From contig NC_073693.1 of the NCBI RefSeq assembly GCF_029784155.1, positions 114,328,683 to 114,392,682 of the forward strand: a stretch of 64,000 nt of DNA. Direction: 5' to 3'. The notes under the pieces are model-generated. The model saw only the letters and a list, made by a program, of their open reading frames with translations. It made no database searches and had not been told where the DNA came from. Origin of the DNA: Uranotaenia lowii. Lineage: Eukaryota > Arthropoda > Insecta > Diptera > Culicidae. Positions 1 to 12,353 of this stretch are shown piece after piece (position 1 is the stretch's first letter; each line of letters opens with the position of its first letter). The position numbers and the translations under genes were made by a program.

Positions 1-38
1 AAATGTTTCATTCAAAAGTAGCGCCTTGTGATGTTGTA

Positions 39-737
39 CACTCAGAAAAATCATATTATGTAGGCCATAAGATTCTCTTATGAAGTGGCGCCATAAGAAA
101 AAATTATGAAATTCATAAGATTGTCTTATGATGGAATGAACTCAAAGGATGAACACCGGTTTCAATGAGGGGTTGTTGCTTTTCATAAGATAATCTTATG
201 GGAAAAGAAATGTCGCATAAAATTAAAATAATTCAAGATTATTTTTCATTTTATTTTATTTTCTGCTTAGTTCGTATGAGAAAAACATTATGGTGACAAT
301 CAGCTGCCTTTCAAAACCCGGTTTCATAAAAAAGTTTTATTGCGCCTCGGACCTTCGACTTCGCTCTTTTTGCCGGTAATTAAGCTGAGAAGTAAATAAA
401 ACATAAAATGTTTCTATTGAATTTACAAATATTTTCAACTTAAGATAAATTTCAACTCAAACTTACCATTCAGAAGAATAAAATCACATCAAAGTATTCA
501 GTAAAAGTAGTAACTTTACAAATGGACGGGTGCTTCTGACGACGACAAAATATACATGACTGATGGAATGAATGTGTTCATCATTTTTTCACAATGCCGT
601 TTCTTTTATTTTTCATAAGAACTTCGTATGAGAATAAGAAGAATTTCATAAGACTCTTATGAAGAACAATTTTACACTCTAAATAACGGTTCATAAGAAG
701 CATCTTATGAAAATTGTAATAAGAATTTTCCTGAGTG
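39..737. mobile_element. MITE with TA target duplication (copy 1)
   Basis: A nonautonomous element is bounded by inverted ends (CACTCAGAAAAAT on the left; CTGAGTG on the right) between TA dinucleotides at 37-38 and 738-739. The flanks give a palindromic target, GTTG-TA-CAAC. A second copy lies at 51129-51840, where an empty site confirms the TA duplication. The interior is packed with short palindromes of the form CATAAGA-spacer-TCTTATG. I see no coding capacity. A TA duplication fits mobilisation by a Tc1/mariner-type transposase, but no partner was identified. Confidence 0.85.
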
Positions 738-792
738 TACAACTTTGTCTTGGACACTAAATGTCTAAAACCTAAGGCAAGAGCACAAATAA

Positions 793-1454
793 TTGTTTCC
801 CGCTAAATTTCATTTCTGGACCACTGTGCCATGGATTGATCGTATTATTCGTCTTGCACTGGAAAAGAACACCATACTCTGCTGGGTCCCAGGACACTCA
901 GGCATCCCCGGCAACGAAACCGCTGATGTTCTCGCTTCGCAAGGAAGCCTGACTCCTCCCATAAGTACCAGTATACCACACACCGATGCGACAAAATGGT
1001 TTAAAAATGTTATACAGGAACGATGGGAAATCAAATGGCAAAATAACATTTCATCCAAGATGCAGGAAATTAAAAACTCAACTCTGCCCTGGATCGACCG
1101 GAAACCCTATCAAGAACGACGAGCATTGACACGCCTCCGAATCGGACACACTCGACTCACCCACGGCTTTCTCATGGAAAACAGGGTACCTCCAATATGC
1201 CCATCCTGTGATGTCACCATCACGGTAAAACATATCATCATCGATTGCCCCTGCTACGAAGAGGCCCGATTATCAAACAAAATCAACCACAGCCTACGAG
1301 TTTCACTTTCAAACGATCCAATTGAAGAAGCCAAAATGATAATGTTTCTAAAATCAACTAGGTTATTAGAAGAATTGTAGATTGAGAAAAGGGATGAATG
1401 ACTTGAAGAAGTTAAAATCCAACCAAATAAAAAAAAAAAAAAAAAAAAAAAAAA
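793..1454 (+). pseudogene. 5'-truncated I-type non-LTR retrotransposon, ORF2 3' end
   Basis: The open frame 793-1380 encodes the end of a retrotransposon ORF2. It contains the RNase H core motif WVPGHSGIPGNETAD (near residue 33), the basic RRALTRLRIGHTRLTHG segment, a CPSC...H...C cysteine-histidine cluster and a stop at 1378-1380. A 3' UTR and a poly(A) run at 1430-1454 follow. It is clearly the same family as the full-length element at 28844-34311, so RT, endonuclease and ORF1 have been lost by 5' truncation, as usual for target-primed reverse transcription. The exact 5' junction (about 785-820) and the target duplication were not resolved. Confidence 0.85.
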
Positions 1455-3813
1455 TCTAAAAAAAACCCCGCAAACAACCAGAATATACATTGTGCTGCTC
1501 AAGTTGAAAGGTTTTAAAAAGCCCGCGGATGCGCGCGCGAGGTTTCATTTGTTCGAATGGCATCCTCTCGTGTGGTCGGAGTAAGCGACGGTATTTACTC
1601 GCACATTAACACAGTACAGCAATCAAAAATCAAAAAGAGTTCGAAAGAACAGACCGTTCTAATCAGCTTTTGCACAAAAATACACAGCGGAAAATTTTAA
1701 AACGTCATTTCAAGTGGAATCAAAGCCAGTGCCTTTTGGTCTGCCATCAGCCCCCCGACCCCCAGCGCACGATCCGTGATTCTTAAGTTTTTGCTTGCAG
1801 TTCTTTTGCTTTGTCGCTCATCTAAAAAAAACCGCCGCTTGCTGTGACCACACGGGAGAATGCCCAGTAAACAAATGAAGCTAGAGCGCCGCAGTGGCTG
1901 GCTTTTTATAACTTTTCTACTTGTCCAACACGATGTGGTTCCTGCTCGTTTGCAAGGGTTTTGGATTGCTTTCGCGGAGTTTTTTTGCTTTTCTCATTTT
2001 CCCTTATTCTTCGATGTTTTTCACGGATCATCGAGTGTGTTGACGGTGTTGTCATCAGTTTTTGTTTTAATGAAATTTGAAGATTGATATATTTTCCTCG
2101 CTTAACTCAGAATTACAATTTTCATTAAAGAAAATTGATGACCAAATTAAACAAAATCCGGAACTATGATTTTTATAATCCGAATTTCCTTACCGTTCCC
2201 ATGCCGTTGGCAAAAATAATCTGTTTGAATTTATGTAATTTATATTTGGTCTGTAGTTTATTATAATTCCTATGGCCACAAATGTTGACCGATTTTTATG
2301 ATGATCTTTATAAATAGAATTTATTTTTATTTCTCAACGTGCTTAAACCAGGCTAATAAGTTTGCTTAAGTGAATTGCCTGTGGTCGGTTACGAATGTAA
2401 AAAGTCGCGAAAATATCAATCTCTTTAAAATGCTATAACTTTTAAAACTTCCATTGTATTGATACGATTCAACACAATTTGAAATTGTTCAACATTAATC
2501 TAACCGCACATACATAAATATCTTAGGGTTCAATGAAATTTGAGCGCTTTCCCGGAACTTTAGGTTGTAAAAAAAACAAAGATAAGCATCCATTTTTGGC
2601 TTCTCATGGCTGTATCTCATTTCTCTTGGAACCGATTTTTTAAACACAAATTTTAATTTGATACCGCTGTTTAATAATGATTTTCCTAGAACAGAGCTGG
2701 TTTCCAGAGTATCTGTTTTCCAGTAAATTGCAATGGAACTAGAAAAAAAATATGTATGGCATATTGAACTGAACGGCGCGAGGGAAGGTTAAAAATAGTG
2801 TTGGATTTGATTTCAAATGTAAATTTCAAATAGCTCAGTGAAAATTCAATTAGAAATCAACAGGCTGGCTGCCAACAGGGTTTTCGAAATCAATTTTTAA
2901 ACTCTTGCCGATCATGTTTAGTCTTGACAAGGACTGTTTTTTTGTTGGGTGGAGCAGCAGCTTTCTATGCACTTCTAGCTCTTATGCAGCGGCAACCAAC
3001 TGACTGATGCTTCCTATCAGCTTTCTTTTCTCTGGCTACTGGCTTCGCTGAGGCCTTGTTGGGAATGAGAGCTTCGGTTGCTGAGCCTTCACCGGGGGAG
3101 CGGCTGCTGAAGATTGATTATGCTCGGAAATTTGAAAAACGACTGCAGGTTGGTTGCAGTGCGGTAGTCATATTTATAACTTTTCAAGCACAAATACATA
3201 TTTGCGCTTTATTGGTATTGGTGTACCAACACACAACCATCTTGAAATGATCTTTGGAAGAGATGTCTGTTAAAGAGGCGTTTTTCGTGACGCAAGATCC
3301 GTTCGCGAATTTCAATTTGCCCCCCCTATAGTGTTGCCGTAAGACGTAATTCTACGTCAAAAATTATTGACGAATTTCCAATGTTAGCTGTTTTTCGAAA
3401 TTTTTGTCAATTTGCAATTTATCGAACTCGTTTCCTCTGATAATCTCTCCGAAACCTTACCAATAAGCCACATCGTCAGATGAAACAAGTCAAACTGAAG
3501 CTCTAGTATTCAGTTGACTTTATCGAGTTGAGTTCGCTGATAGATTCTACTGCTGAAAACGCTCATCGTGCCTCGATTAATGGTGCTTATACTGCCCCAG
3601 GAGGGGTTCTCATTATGCCCCTGCAGTGATTGATTTTCAGTTTTCGGCAAGAAATTTCAAAATACAATTTTAAACATTTTTATTTACTTTTTTTCAAGTT
3701 TAAGCCAGTTAGGACATAGACTTTTTCAGTGTCTGAACATTCTTAAGGTGCCCTTATCTCTCTTACGTTTAGTTTTGCAAAATTCACATTTGTTTATATG
3801 CCTATATAATGAT
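1455..3813. other. Intergenic stretch without recognisable gene
   Basis: This is AT-rich sequence with only short open frames (such as 1860-2087 and 3056-3250) that show no recognisable domain or splice structure. Around 3540-3590 is a short dispersed repeat (core GCTCATCGTGCC) that recurs at about 12187-12230. The minus strand at 2930-3110 reads as an Ala/Pro/Lys-rich stretch with stops, possibly an old processed copy of a cellular gene, which I could not identify. Confidence 0.5.
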
Positions 3814-5146
3814 TTAGCTAACCATGGCCACGCTCAATTTGATGAATATAATAAGTATCGTAGTGATTACTCCAGCAATCTGTAGATAAAAAATAAATCG
3901 TCAAGTAAACATTTATAACATCAAAATAAACCTACCGGTGCCAAAAGCTGTAAATTTAACACAACTATTCCGCAGGATTTGAATCCCATCTGTAATTGGA
4001 GCAATAACTGTCGGGAAAAACGATCAGCCTGTTCAAAAAGACACTTAAATGAATCGGAATTTTTGTTTAATTTAAATGCTCACTATTTTGAATTGCTTCC
4101 TTCTGGTGAATACACATACGATTGAGCTCATTCTTAGGAGCTGGTTCAGGAAATAGAAAGAGAAAAACAAACGAAATATAATATGACTGTATACATTCCT
4201 TATCGCGATCTCCACTTACCTCACTTCTGATGCGGGACTGTTGTGGTAGTATGAGCACCAATTTGTAGATATCCACAAAAATCCACAGAAAGTTTATTGA
4301 GACACCAATCCAATCTTGTCTTTCAATGGAAGAATATACTTCCAGCAAACTTAATCCAGAAGTTGCCATAAAGATTGCTACCATTTCCGAAAGTAGGAAT
4401 AAAGAAAACGACTCTGTAACATCTGTCATCATTTCAAACGTTTTCAGCTGAGTCTGCCTCAAAGACTCAAAAATACTAATCAAATCACTTGGGACTTCGA
4501 GGGATGTCTTGAGAAGTTTGCCATTTATAGACTGCAGAATTATCTGGATCAATGTACACGCACTGCGATATTGGAGGATAACTTGAAACATAAACCAATG
4601 GCCGAAAACCAAAGTGAAAGCATGAATTAAATTTTCATACAAGCTACTGGAGATCCAAAAATTGACTAAATAGTTGACAGCACTTATACTGAACATAATT
4701 TTAAGAGCGCGATAGTACATCTTCAAGGAATGATTAAGATTCATTTTCATGCCAGACCGCTCAAACGCATAGTACAGTTCGCTGAAATCAGCAATGAATT
4801 TCTGATAACGCTGTGAATGTATCTGACACATGAAGAACCAAGAAAACAGAATTATTACTTTGAATACAATAAATATCTTGAATGAAATAGCATAAACCGA
4901 GGTCATAAAATCAACGTCCAGAAAAAGTGGCACATGTTCCCAACAACAGTAGCAATAAACGATGGGGAACAAAAAGCAGCGAATTTTATTCATTAATTTT
5001 AGTATTTTTCTAACTAGTTTAGATTTGTACCCGTCCATCGGGAAAAATTGTATCGGATAAGGTGCTGCTCCAGAGATCTGAGCCGTCGATAGAATGGCAG
5101 AGAAATATTTGTCCAGCTCGAACCGGGTACTTTTGTGACCAATCAT
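3814..5146 (-). CDS. Gustatory receptor (7tm_7 family), four exons
   Basis: This is a predicted seven-transmembrane, ligand-gated chemoreceptor for the membrane of sensory neurons. Proposed exons (complement): 5146-4220, 4140-4084 (57 nt), 4028-3936 (93 nt) and 3879-3814, giving 380 aa, normal for the family. The introns use GT-AG and all joins are phase 0. The N-terminus carries ISGAAPYPIQFFP, matching the AAPYP motif of the other receptors here, followed by several hydrophobic segments. Exon 3 starts ADRFSRQLLLQ, the usual GR segment before TM7. Exon 4 reads GVITTILIIFIK, a divergent form of the GR TYhhhhhQF signature. The start is the first Met of the long frame. It is the most divergent receptor of the set. 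Ligand unknown; exon 2 is the least certain exon. Confidence 0.85.
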
Positions 5147-5474
5147 TTTAATCTGAGTACTATTACTGAAGGTGATTCCACATGTGCGAAACTCGAATCG
5201 CGAATTTAGATGTTTTTCATGATGACCTTTAAAACCTTAAATTAAAAAAAAAAACATAAGGTAATTTCAGTTATGAACATAAACAATTGTTAGTTTCTGG
5301 AGTTCATCATGGGCCGTAATGTAAACACGATGAAACTTGATCAACAATTTTTTGACGGTCGCCATACCAGCAGCAAAACCATCATAAATGGCTTCTAGAC
5401 GTTGTTTGTCTACGTGATAATCTATTCATGGAGATCCCAAGTTCAATTAAAATAAAACCTTTAACATTTGTCGC

Positions 5475-6468
5475 ATGCTGATTGTGAAAGTTCGTCGTAT
5501 TTTAGAGTTTAAATTAAGTTACTGCACCACTGGTTGTACCACACTAATGATTGCTGACATTGAAAGTCAATCGTTTTTCGACAACGAGTCCCTCGAGGCC
5601 TCAGCCTCATGTGCTTGCTACAATTTTATCGGATCTTCTAGTCCATCATTTGCGTCGTCAATTGCTTTTACCCCGGGGCGCAACGGTTTTAGCATTTTGG
5701 AAACCTCTAAGCCCTTCGACTCAGTTGCGCTGATTCCTGCCAACGTCTTCAGTCGTCCTGGCCCTGAGTTCGACTACGGTGACGAGGTTCTCCGACCGGT
5801 TTTCAACGGCAAGTATTCATTCTGTTCGAGAACTTGCAATGCTCGTGACATGATCTCGCCTTACAACAGATTTCGTACCGACGGTCAATTTGCTACGATC
5901 CGACCAGCTACTTGGACTTGGGTCACATCACCGGGGCGCACCGAGCTTGGCCTTTTGGGGACCTCCGAGCCCTTCGACTCAGTCGCGCCGTTTCTAGCCA
6001 GCGTCATCAGTCGTCCCGGCCCTGAGTTCGTCTGTGGTGACGAGGCTCCCCAGATCGCCTATACAGGCAAGTACCTTTCGAACTCAAGAACCAATTCCTC
6101 GCGTGATGAATTTCTACCAATTGTCAGATCCCTTGGGTAGCTCTGCTTCAACCATTGACGCCTATCAACACGCTACGCTTGCTAACTCAACAAACATAGG
6201 GCTTTCATCACCGGGACGCAAGATATCAGGTCCAACGGAGACCCCTATTCTCTTCGACTCAGTCGCGCTGTTTCCCGTCAACGTCATCAGTCGTCCTGGC
6301 CCTAAGTTCGTCTGTGGCATAGGGGTTCTCCAGTCTGTGAGCTCAGGCAAGTATGGCCCTCCTGAACGTTTTCCTCCGCCTGATGGTTCCTCCCCTTCCA
6401 GTGTTCGAGGCTCTAGGTCTAACTCCTGTCTAGCAGATTATCTGCTCGCCAGCTCTCGTTCCTGCTAA
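5475..6468 (+). pseudogene. 5' part / ORF1-like region of a CR1/Jockey-type non-LTR element, with three tandem repeats
   Basis: Two overlapping frames (5475-6140 and 6034-6468) carry three copies of a module of about 270 bp, starting near 5666, 5928 and 6209. Each encodes a variant of SPGR...FDSVA...V.SRPGP.F..G...GKY. The third copy is in another frame than the first two, so the region is frameshifted. No zinc knuckle or known domain is seen. It lies directly upstream of, and on the same strand as, the endonuclease of the same element, so I treat it as part of the retrotransposon rather than a host gene. The 5' end of the element is not defined. Confidence 0.55.
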
Positions 6469-6474
6469 GAAGTT

Positions 6475-8060
6475 GTCGCTTTCACGGAAACATGGCTGAA
6501 CGACCGTAATATCTCGAGTCAGATATTTGGACCAGTTTACGTTGTTTTTCGTTGTGACCGCAGTCCCCGTAAATGCAAGAAGAACACTGGAGGTGGAGTT
6601 TTAATTGCTGTTAAATCCAATTTCCATGCACTGCTTATTGACGATGACTCCTGGCACGACTTGGAACTTGTGTGGACCCGCATCGATCTTGGCAACCGAA
6701 AAATCTACATATGCGTGCTGTACCTGCCCCCTGATCGCACACGAGATGTCGCCCTGGCGGAGTCTCTTTCTCGCTGCATATCCAAAGTGAGTTCTCTCTG
6801 CGCCCCCGAAGACGATATTCTCGTCATTGGTGACTTCAATATGCCCGGTTTGAAGTGGTGCTCCAACCATGGTAGCTTTTTGTACCCGGATCCAAGGTTG
6901 CCGAAAAAAATTCTGACTTTCTGTGATTTTCCCAAAAACTCTGTGGCGATTTTCTGTGATGCTTTTTTCATTTAATTCATTAAAAAGTCATGGCAAATTG
7001 CGTCACTTTCACACTAAGAAAAATTGTTCACTTAAGAAAAATCAATTAAAATTATTATTTTCATCATATTTCTCCAATTCAAAGATAATTATCCAAAATT
7101 TGAATTGACATAAAAAAATCAATTTTGAAAAAACGTCCAAAATTTTAAAATTCTGTGGATATTCCAAAAATTCTGTGTTCTGTGACACAGATTCTGTGAT
7201 GAAATTTGGCTATCTGTGAAATTATAGATTTTTCTGTGGTTTCGGCAACCTTGCCCGGATCCTGTGCGCTCTACATTCTCGGTGCCTTCAAACATCATAC
7301 CAGACTCCCTAAGTACGGCAACCTTGCGTCAATTTAACAGAGTTACTAACGAAAACGGCCGTATGTTGGATCTTTGCTTTGCTAACGAAGGGTCTCGTGT
7401 TCCGACCTTTGATTCGGCTCCTGCTCCGTTCGTTAAGGCAGTTCAGCATCATCCAGCTTTTCTGGTCTCGCTCGAGGTCACTGGATTGCATGCTTCTGTC
7501 GAAAAATCAGCACCTTTCTATCTCGACTTCAAGAAAGCGGATTTCGATGCTATCTCCCATATCCTGGTCACCATCGACTGGGAATCTGAACGCAATCTAT
7601 TGAATCCCAATGCTGCGGCCGAAACCTTTTCGCATATCTTAAATTGCGTTATCGACCGCCACGTGCCAAAGCGATCGACTTCCGGGAATTTACGGACTCC
7701 CTGGTTTACGAAAGAACTGTGTTGACTGAAGACGGCGAAGAGATGTGCCCTTAGAAATCACCATAAGCTCAATTCCTTCCAAACTAAGGATGTATATCGA
7801 AGACTGAACTCCGCTTATAAAAAAGCCAGTAAGCGTTGTTACCAAAATTATCTTTTTCGAGTACAACGTAACTCAAGTCCAACCCAAAATCGTTCTGGAA
7901 GCATGTCAAAGCCAGCGGAATGAACCTGGTATTCCGACTCAAATGTATCTGCTGGATGGCAACACTGCGAACTCTGATTGCGGAATCTGTGCTCACTTTG
8001 CTCAAAAATTCTCGAGTACCTTTGCTACTGCTTTAACATCCCCAGAACACGTGGAGAGTG
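6475..8060 (+). pseudogene. Endonuclease and linker of CR1/Jockey-type ORF2, interrupted by a hAT MITE
   Basis: Translation gives an apurinic-type endonuclease-exonuclease-phosphatase domain: FTETWL near the start, GGGVLIAV, an LELVW strand, ICVLYLPPD and VIGDFNMPGLKW. The frame is broken at 6893 by a 361-bp MITE and resumes at about 7264 with NGRMLDLCFAN...HHPAFLVSL and PWFTKELC, the usual linker before the reverse transcriptase. A stop at 7725 and later frameshifts make it dead. The N-terminal part of the RT domain is absent because the sequence changes to unrelated DNA near 8085. Confidence 0.85.
6893..7253. mobile_element. hAT-like MITE with 8-bp target duplication
   Basis: The terminal inverted repeat CAAGGTTGCCG / CGGCAACCTTG is flanked by the 8-bp direct repeat CCCGGATC at 6885-6892 and 7254-7261. 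An 8-bp duplication and a CA-start terminus fit the hAT superfamily. The interior is AT-rich with repeated CTGTGA motifs and no ORF of its own. Removing it rejoins the retrotransposon reading frame around it. Confidence 0.85.
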
Positions 8061-8084
8061 CTGTTAGAAATGTTTCGGCAATGT

Positions 8085-8720
8085 AAATATAAGTGTCTAA
8101 AAAAGTGATATTTGTGAACAAAATACTAGATTTTCAATCTTAAAATTGCTTCAAGTTCCACCGAGTTCCACGCTAGTTTTATATGGTAATGATTCCTCTT
8201 AACACCAAAAATAAAATCCACATTGGCTGATGGTGCGAAGATTTGCGCAATTCGATAAACTTTTCTTTGAAAATCGTTAATATATTACACTACATGCTTT
8301 CTGCAGCGCTTCAGCAATTTTAAAACACATCATAATGTACTAAGCGATTGTAGAATTCAACATTTTACAACTTTGTTTCGAAGACTGAAAATTGTTTTGT
8401 CTTACCTACAACGTTTCAGATTTAAAAAACTGTTTTTTCAAGGTATTTTTCTTAATTTCATTGTAACTCCTTAGAATGAAATTGTAAAACTTTGACTTGT
8501 TCAACAAAGTTATGTATTTTGTTAAGGTAAACAACTTTGTAGAAGAAACCAAAGCTCTAAAATCCTTAACAAAAAAGTTAGCATTTTTATCTTGCTATTG
8601 GTGGACCCCTCGACTCGGTATTTTGTTTCAAAGTATGCGCCTTGTAAAATTATGCAATGTTGTCGAAGACATCAAAAGTCTATCTTCTCATCCCTGGGCG
8701 CTATCAATTAAGTTCCGCTA
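8085..8720. repeat. Unrecognised block replacing the RT N-terminus
   Basis: Between the linker (ending about 8060) and the RT palm (resuming about 8725) lies about 635 bp that does not code for reverse transcriptase. It is AT-rich and resembles generic dispersed repeat DNA. I found no inverted ends or target duplication, so a deletion plus insertion is as likely as a clean transposition. Confidence 0.4.
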
Positions 8721-8724
8721 GATT

Positions 8725-9360
8725 GATGTTCTGTACCAGTGTGCATTGGTAAGCTTGGGCGCTTAGGATTCTGCGGACCTTTACTTGGCTGGTTCCGCCA
8801 TTACTTAACTGGACGTAAATTGACAGTTCGCACTGGAGACACTCTCTCCAGCCAGTTCTCTGCTTCCTCTGGTGTGCCCCAAGGTAGTCACTTAGGACCG
8901 ATTATCTTCTTAATCTATTTTAACGATGTGCTCACACTCCATGACGGCCAGAAACTTTGTTATGCTGATGATCTTAAACTGTTCAACGCCATAAACGGTC
9001 AGGACGACTTTGATTTTCTGCAAACCCAGTTTAATCTTTTCGCGCAGCGGTGCGACATCAACTACCTGCCTTTGAATCGCAGTAAATGTGCAGTCATCAG
9101 TTTCTCTCGAAAACGGCAGCCTTTTTGCGCGGAGTACTTCTTACGAGATGAGTCCATTGCGCGAGTGGACCACATCAATGATTTGGGCGTAATACTCGAC
9201 CGTAAGCTGGAATTCAAAACACATACGAACTACGTCGTTGGTAAAGCCTCGGATTTTTATTTCAAGTGGCCAAGGACGTGTATTGCCTGAAGAGCCTGTA
9301 TTGCAGGATAGTTCGATCCATCCTCGAATATGCCTCAGCTGTCTGGTGTCCTTACTACCA
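8725..9360 (+). pseudogene. CR1/Jockey-type reverse transcriptase fragment
   Basis: The frame 8739-9290 encodes RT palm motifs: SSGVPQGSHLGPIIFLIYFNDV and LCYADDLKLF (the catalytic YADD intact), then LNRSKCAVISFSRKR and DLGVILDRKLEF. The N-terminal fingers are missing, and the frame shifts near 9250 before VYCLKSLYC...LEYASAVWCPYY. It is then interrupted by a foldback element at 9361. A homologous 3' fragment lies on the minus strand at 60620-61282. Confidence 0.88.
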
Positions 9361-10614
9361 CACAGAAAAAAAATCTGAATCCTAAACAGCACTGAAATAG
9401 AAAACCTTTATTATTACATGACGTGGAACGCGATTTATTAATGTAAATTTACAGAATAAAAAAAGTTGAATCCTTAACAGCACTGAATTCTAATGACACG
9501 AACATAACTTGACACGGAACACGATTATTTGATGTAAATCTACATCACATATGATGTAAATAAAAAGAAGCATCACATATGACGGAATTTTCAATTCGAA
9601 TTCAATATTACACGTCTCAAATATTTTACATGTCTTTCATATTTTACAGGTCTGTTGAAGTTTATAGACGTGTAATATTCAACTTGCACTGAAAATTCCA
9701 TTATATGTGATGCTTTTTTTTCGTTACATCATATGTGATGTAATATTACAACATTTTCGGGTCACACAAAATTCTTAACAGCACTGAATTAGAAATTTCT
9801 TAAAATTACACGACATGGAATTTTATAGGACATTGAATTTGAATTTAATTAATATTACAATACACTGAACGCGATGATGTCATGTAAAAATACAAACTGT
9901 CGAAAACAGGCAGACACAAATGTCAACAAAGTGTTGCGTCAAGTCGTGCCCAACAATATTTTATTGAAGAAGGTTTTCCGCGATTAAGTTAATCAATCTT
10001 GCTGGTTCCTGGAGATCTTCGAGAGGCAGGAATAGGAAAAGGACCATACAGAAAAATGTAAACAAACTGTTAGGTCAAGTCGTGCACCAAAGTATTTTGT
10101 CTAAGCCTTTTCCTCGCGCGTGAGTAAGCTTTTCGGTTTTGATGGTTCCCGGAGATCTTTGAGCAGCAGGGATGCGGTTCTGGAAGTTGCTGCATGATAC
10201 CCAAATTTGGATCCGGTACTTAGGGGAAGAAAATAATTGTGTGAATGTGGCTCCTAATTAAATAAAATTGTGAGATGAAAAAATTTTGCCGCTTGATAAA
10301 ATAAATTATATTTATAATAAAAAGATTTTATTTTCATTAACAGCTGAGAAAATTCCATTATTTAATCATAATAACAATAAATAAAACAAAACAAATTCCA
10401 ATTGGAATGTTTTTCTTTTAAGATTCAGTGGTTTTATAATTTACATCTTTTTTATTTTACACGTTGCAAAATTTTACATCATTTTTCATTTTACATGTTG
10501 CAGAATTTTACTGGCGTGTAATTTCCAACAAGCACTGAAAATTCCGTCATATATGATGCTTCTTTTTATTTACATCACATGTGATGTGATTTTACAGATT
10601 TTTTTCGTTGTGTG
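9361..10614. mobile_element. Large foldback element (copy 1) inside the retroelement
   Basis: The 1254-bp insertion interrupts the codons between PYY and QNG of the RT C-terminus. Its ends are inverted (CACAGAAAAAAAATCTG on the left; CAGATTTTTTTCGTTGTGTG on the right), with a 2-bp CA repeated at 9359-9360 and 10615-10616. The interior is built from direct and inverted modules, notably TACATCACATATGATGTAA and GCATCACATATGACGGAAT, arranged symmetrically. There is no ORF. A related copy sits at 10820-11877. Confidence 0.8.
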
Positions 10615-10616
10615 CA

Positions 10617-10819
10617 GAACGGTAATGAGCGGCTCGAGGCTATCCAGAGGCGCTTTTTGCGTTATGTCCTCAGACACCTTAACTGGCAAGACCCGTTCCA
10701 CATGTCAAGCTACGAACATCGATGTCGTCTTATAGACATAGATACTCTTCAAGCCCTAAGAAATGCAACACGAGCTTCTTTTGTCGCCGATCTACTGACA
10801 TCGCGTATCGATTGTCCTA
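10617..10819 (+). pseudogene. CR1/Jockey-type ORF2 C-terminal piece 1
   Basis: The sequence encodes NGNERLEAIQRRFLRYVLRHL...CRLIDIDTLQALRNATRASF, collinear with the minus-strand copy at 60703-61203. It lies between the two foldback insertions and is about 200 bp long. Confidence 0.85.
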
Positions 10820-11877
10820 CACACTACCAAAAAAATCTGTAAAATTACATCACATATGATGTAAATAAAAAGAAGCATCATATATGACGGAATATTCAGT
10901 GCTAGTTGGAAATTACACGCCAGTAAAATTTTGCAACGTGTAAAATAAAAAATGATGTAAAATTTAGCAACGTGTAAAATAAAAATGATGTAAATTATAA
11001 AATCACTGAATGTTGGAAGAAAAACTTTCCAATTGGAATTTGTTTTGTTTTATTTATTGTTAAAATGATTCAATACTGGAATTTTCACGTCTCTTAATAA
11101 AAATAAAACTCATCTGTAATTAATATGATTCATTTTATTAAGCGGCAAAATTTTTTTTAACACACATTATATTTTATTTCTTTTATTTTTTCCGCGAAGT
11201 ACCGGATCCAATGTTGAACACCGTGGATGCGCTTCCAGAACCGCATCCCTGCTTTTCGGATATCTCCGGGAACCATCAACACCGATTAACTTACTCGCGC
11301 GCGGGGAAAATATTTTGGCGCACGACTTGACTTAACAGTTTTTGTCACATTTGTCTGGTCTTGTTCTTCACAGTTTATAATTTTACATTACATAATCACG
11401 TTCAGTGTATTGTAATATTTCATGTCGTGTAATTTTGAGAAATTTCCAATTCAGTGTTGTTGAGAATTTCGTGTGACCAAAAAAAATTGTAAAATTACAT
11501 CACATATGATGTAACGAAAAAGAAGCATCACATATGATGGAATTTTCAGTGCGAGTTGAATATTACACGTCTGCAATTTTCAACAGACGTGTAAAATTTG
11601 AAAGACATGTAAAATATTAAGACGTGTAGTATTTAATCCGCACTGAAAATTCCGATGTGATGTGATGCTTCTTTTTATTTACATCATATGTGATGTAAAT
11701 TTACATCAAATAATCCCGTTCCGTGTCAAGTAATATTTGTGTCATTAGAATTCAGTGTTGTTAAGGATTCAACAGTTTTTATTTTGTAAATTTACATCAA
11801 TAAATCGCGTTCCATGTCATGTAATAATAAAGGTTTTCAATTTCAGTGTCGTTAAGGGTTCAGATTTTTTTTCTGTG
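10820..11877. mobile_element. Large foldback element (copy 2)
   Basis: The 1058-bp insertion lies between TA dinucleotides at 10818-10819 and 11878-11879. Comparison with the uninterrupted homologue (61203-60703, minus) shows that host sequence rejoins after one TA is removed. The ends are CACACTACCAAAAAAATCTG and CAGATTTTTTTTCTGTG. It carries the same symmetric modules as copy 1 (CATCACATATGATG and its relatives). No coding capacity. Confidence 0.82.
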
Positions 11878-11879
11878 TA

Positions 11880-12143
11880 CGCTACTGGAAGCTATTCCTC
11901 TTAGTGGAGACCCCATGGACTGAGAAACCAGGACCTTCAACTGTGTGTCCCCATTCGATTGAACAACTATGGAGCCAATTCAACCGCTTTTCCGAGCTCT
12001 TCGACTTCGACGATTCGCGGGATGTTTTTCGAAGAAATGTTTAAAGAATATCAAGAAATCGCTAATTAGATGTAAATTTTATTTTATGTAACTTTAACTT
12101 TAAGTCGTCATTTGAACCTATACATGGTCCGTTGATTGAAAAA
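11880..12143 (+). pseudogene. CR1/Jockey-type ORF2 C-terminal piece 2 and 3' end
   Basis: Continues the ORF2 tail (LLEAIPLS, then NYGANS and FNRFSELFDFDDSRDVFRRNV) to a stop at 12042-12044, followed by a short AT-rich 3' UTR similar to that at 60620-60700. Frameshifts are present. Confidence 0.8.
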
Positions 12144-12353
12144 ACTACTAAGAAATAAGGATGATTTCTGTAAAGCTTACATCGAGTTGCTAGATTCTAC
12201 GGCAGAAACTGCTCATCGTGCCCCGATCAATGGTGCTCTGTTCGCCCCGGGTCAACAAGTTAAAGTAAAAAAGCGTTTTAAAATTGATTAAAGTGAAAAA
12301 TCAAAAATTTGATTATAGAAAATATTAAGGAACAATGTGTACCTCATTTGCAG

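Noticed and set aside
810..1058. Minus-strand ORFs opposite retrotransposon frames
   Set aside because: Shadows of the RNase H coding sequence with no independent support.
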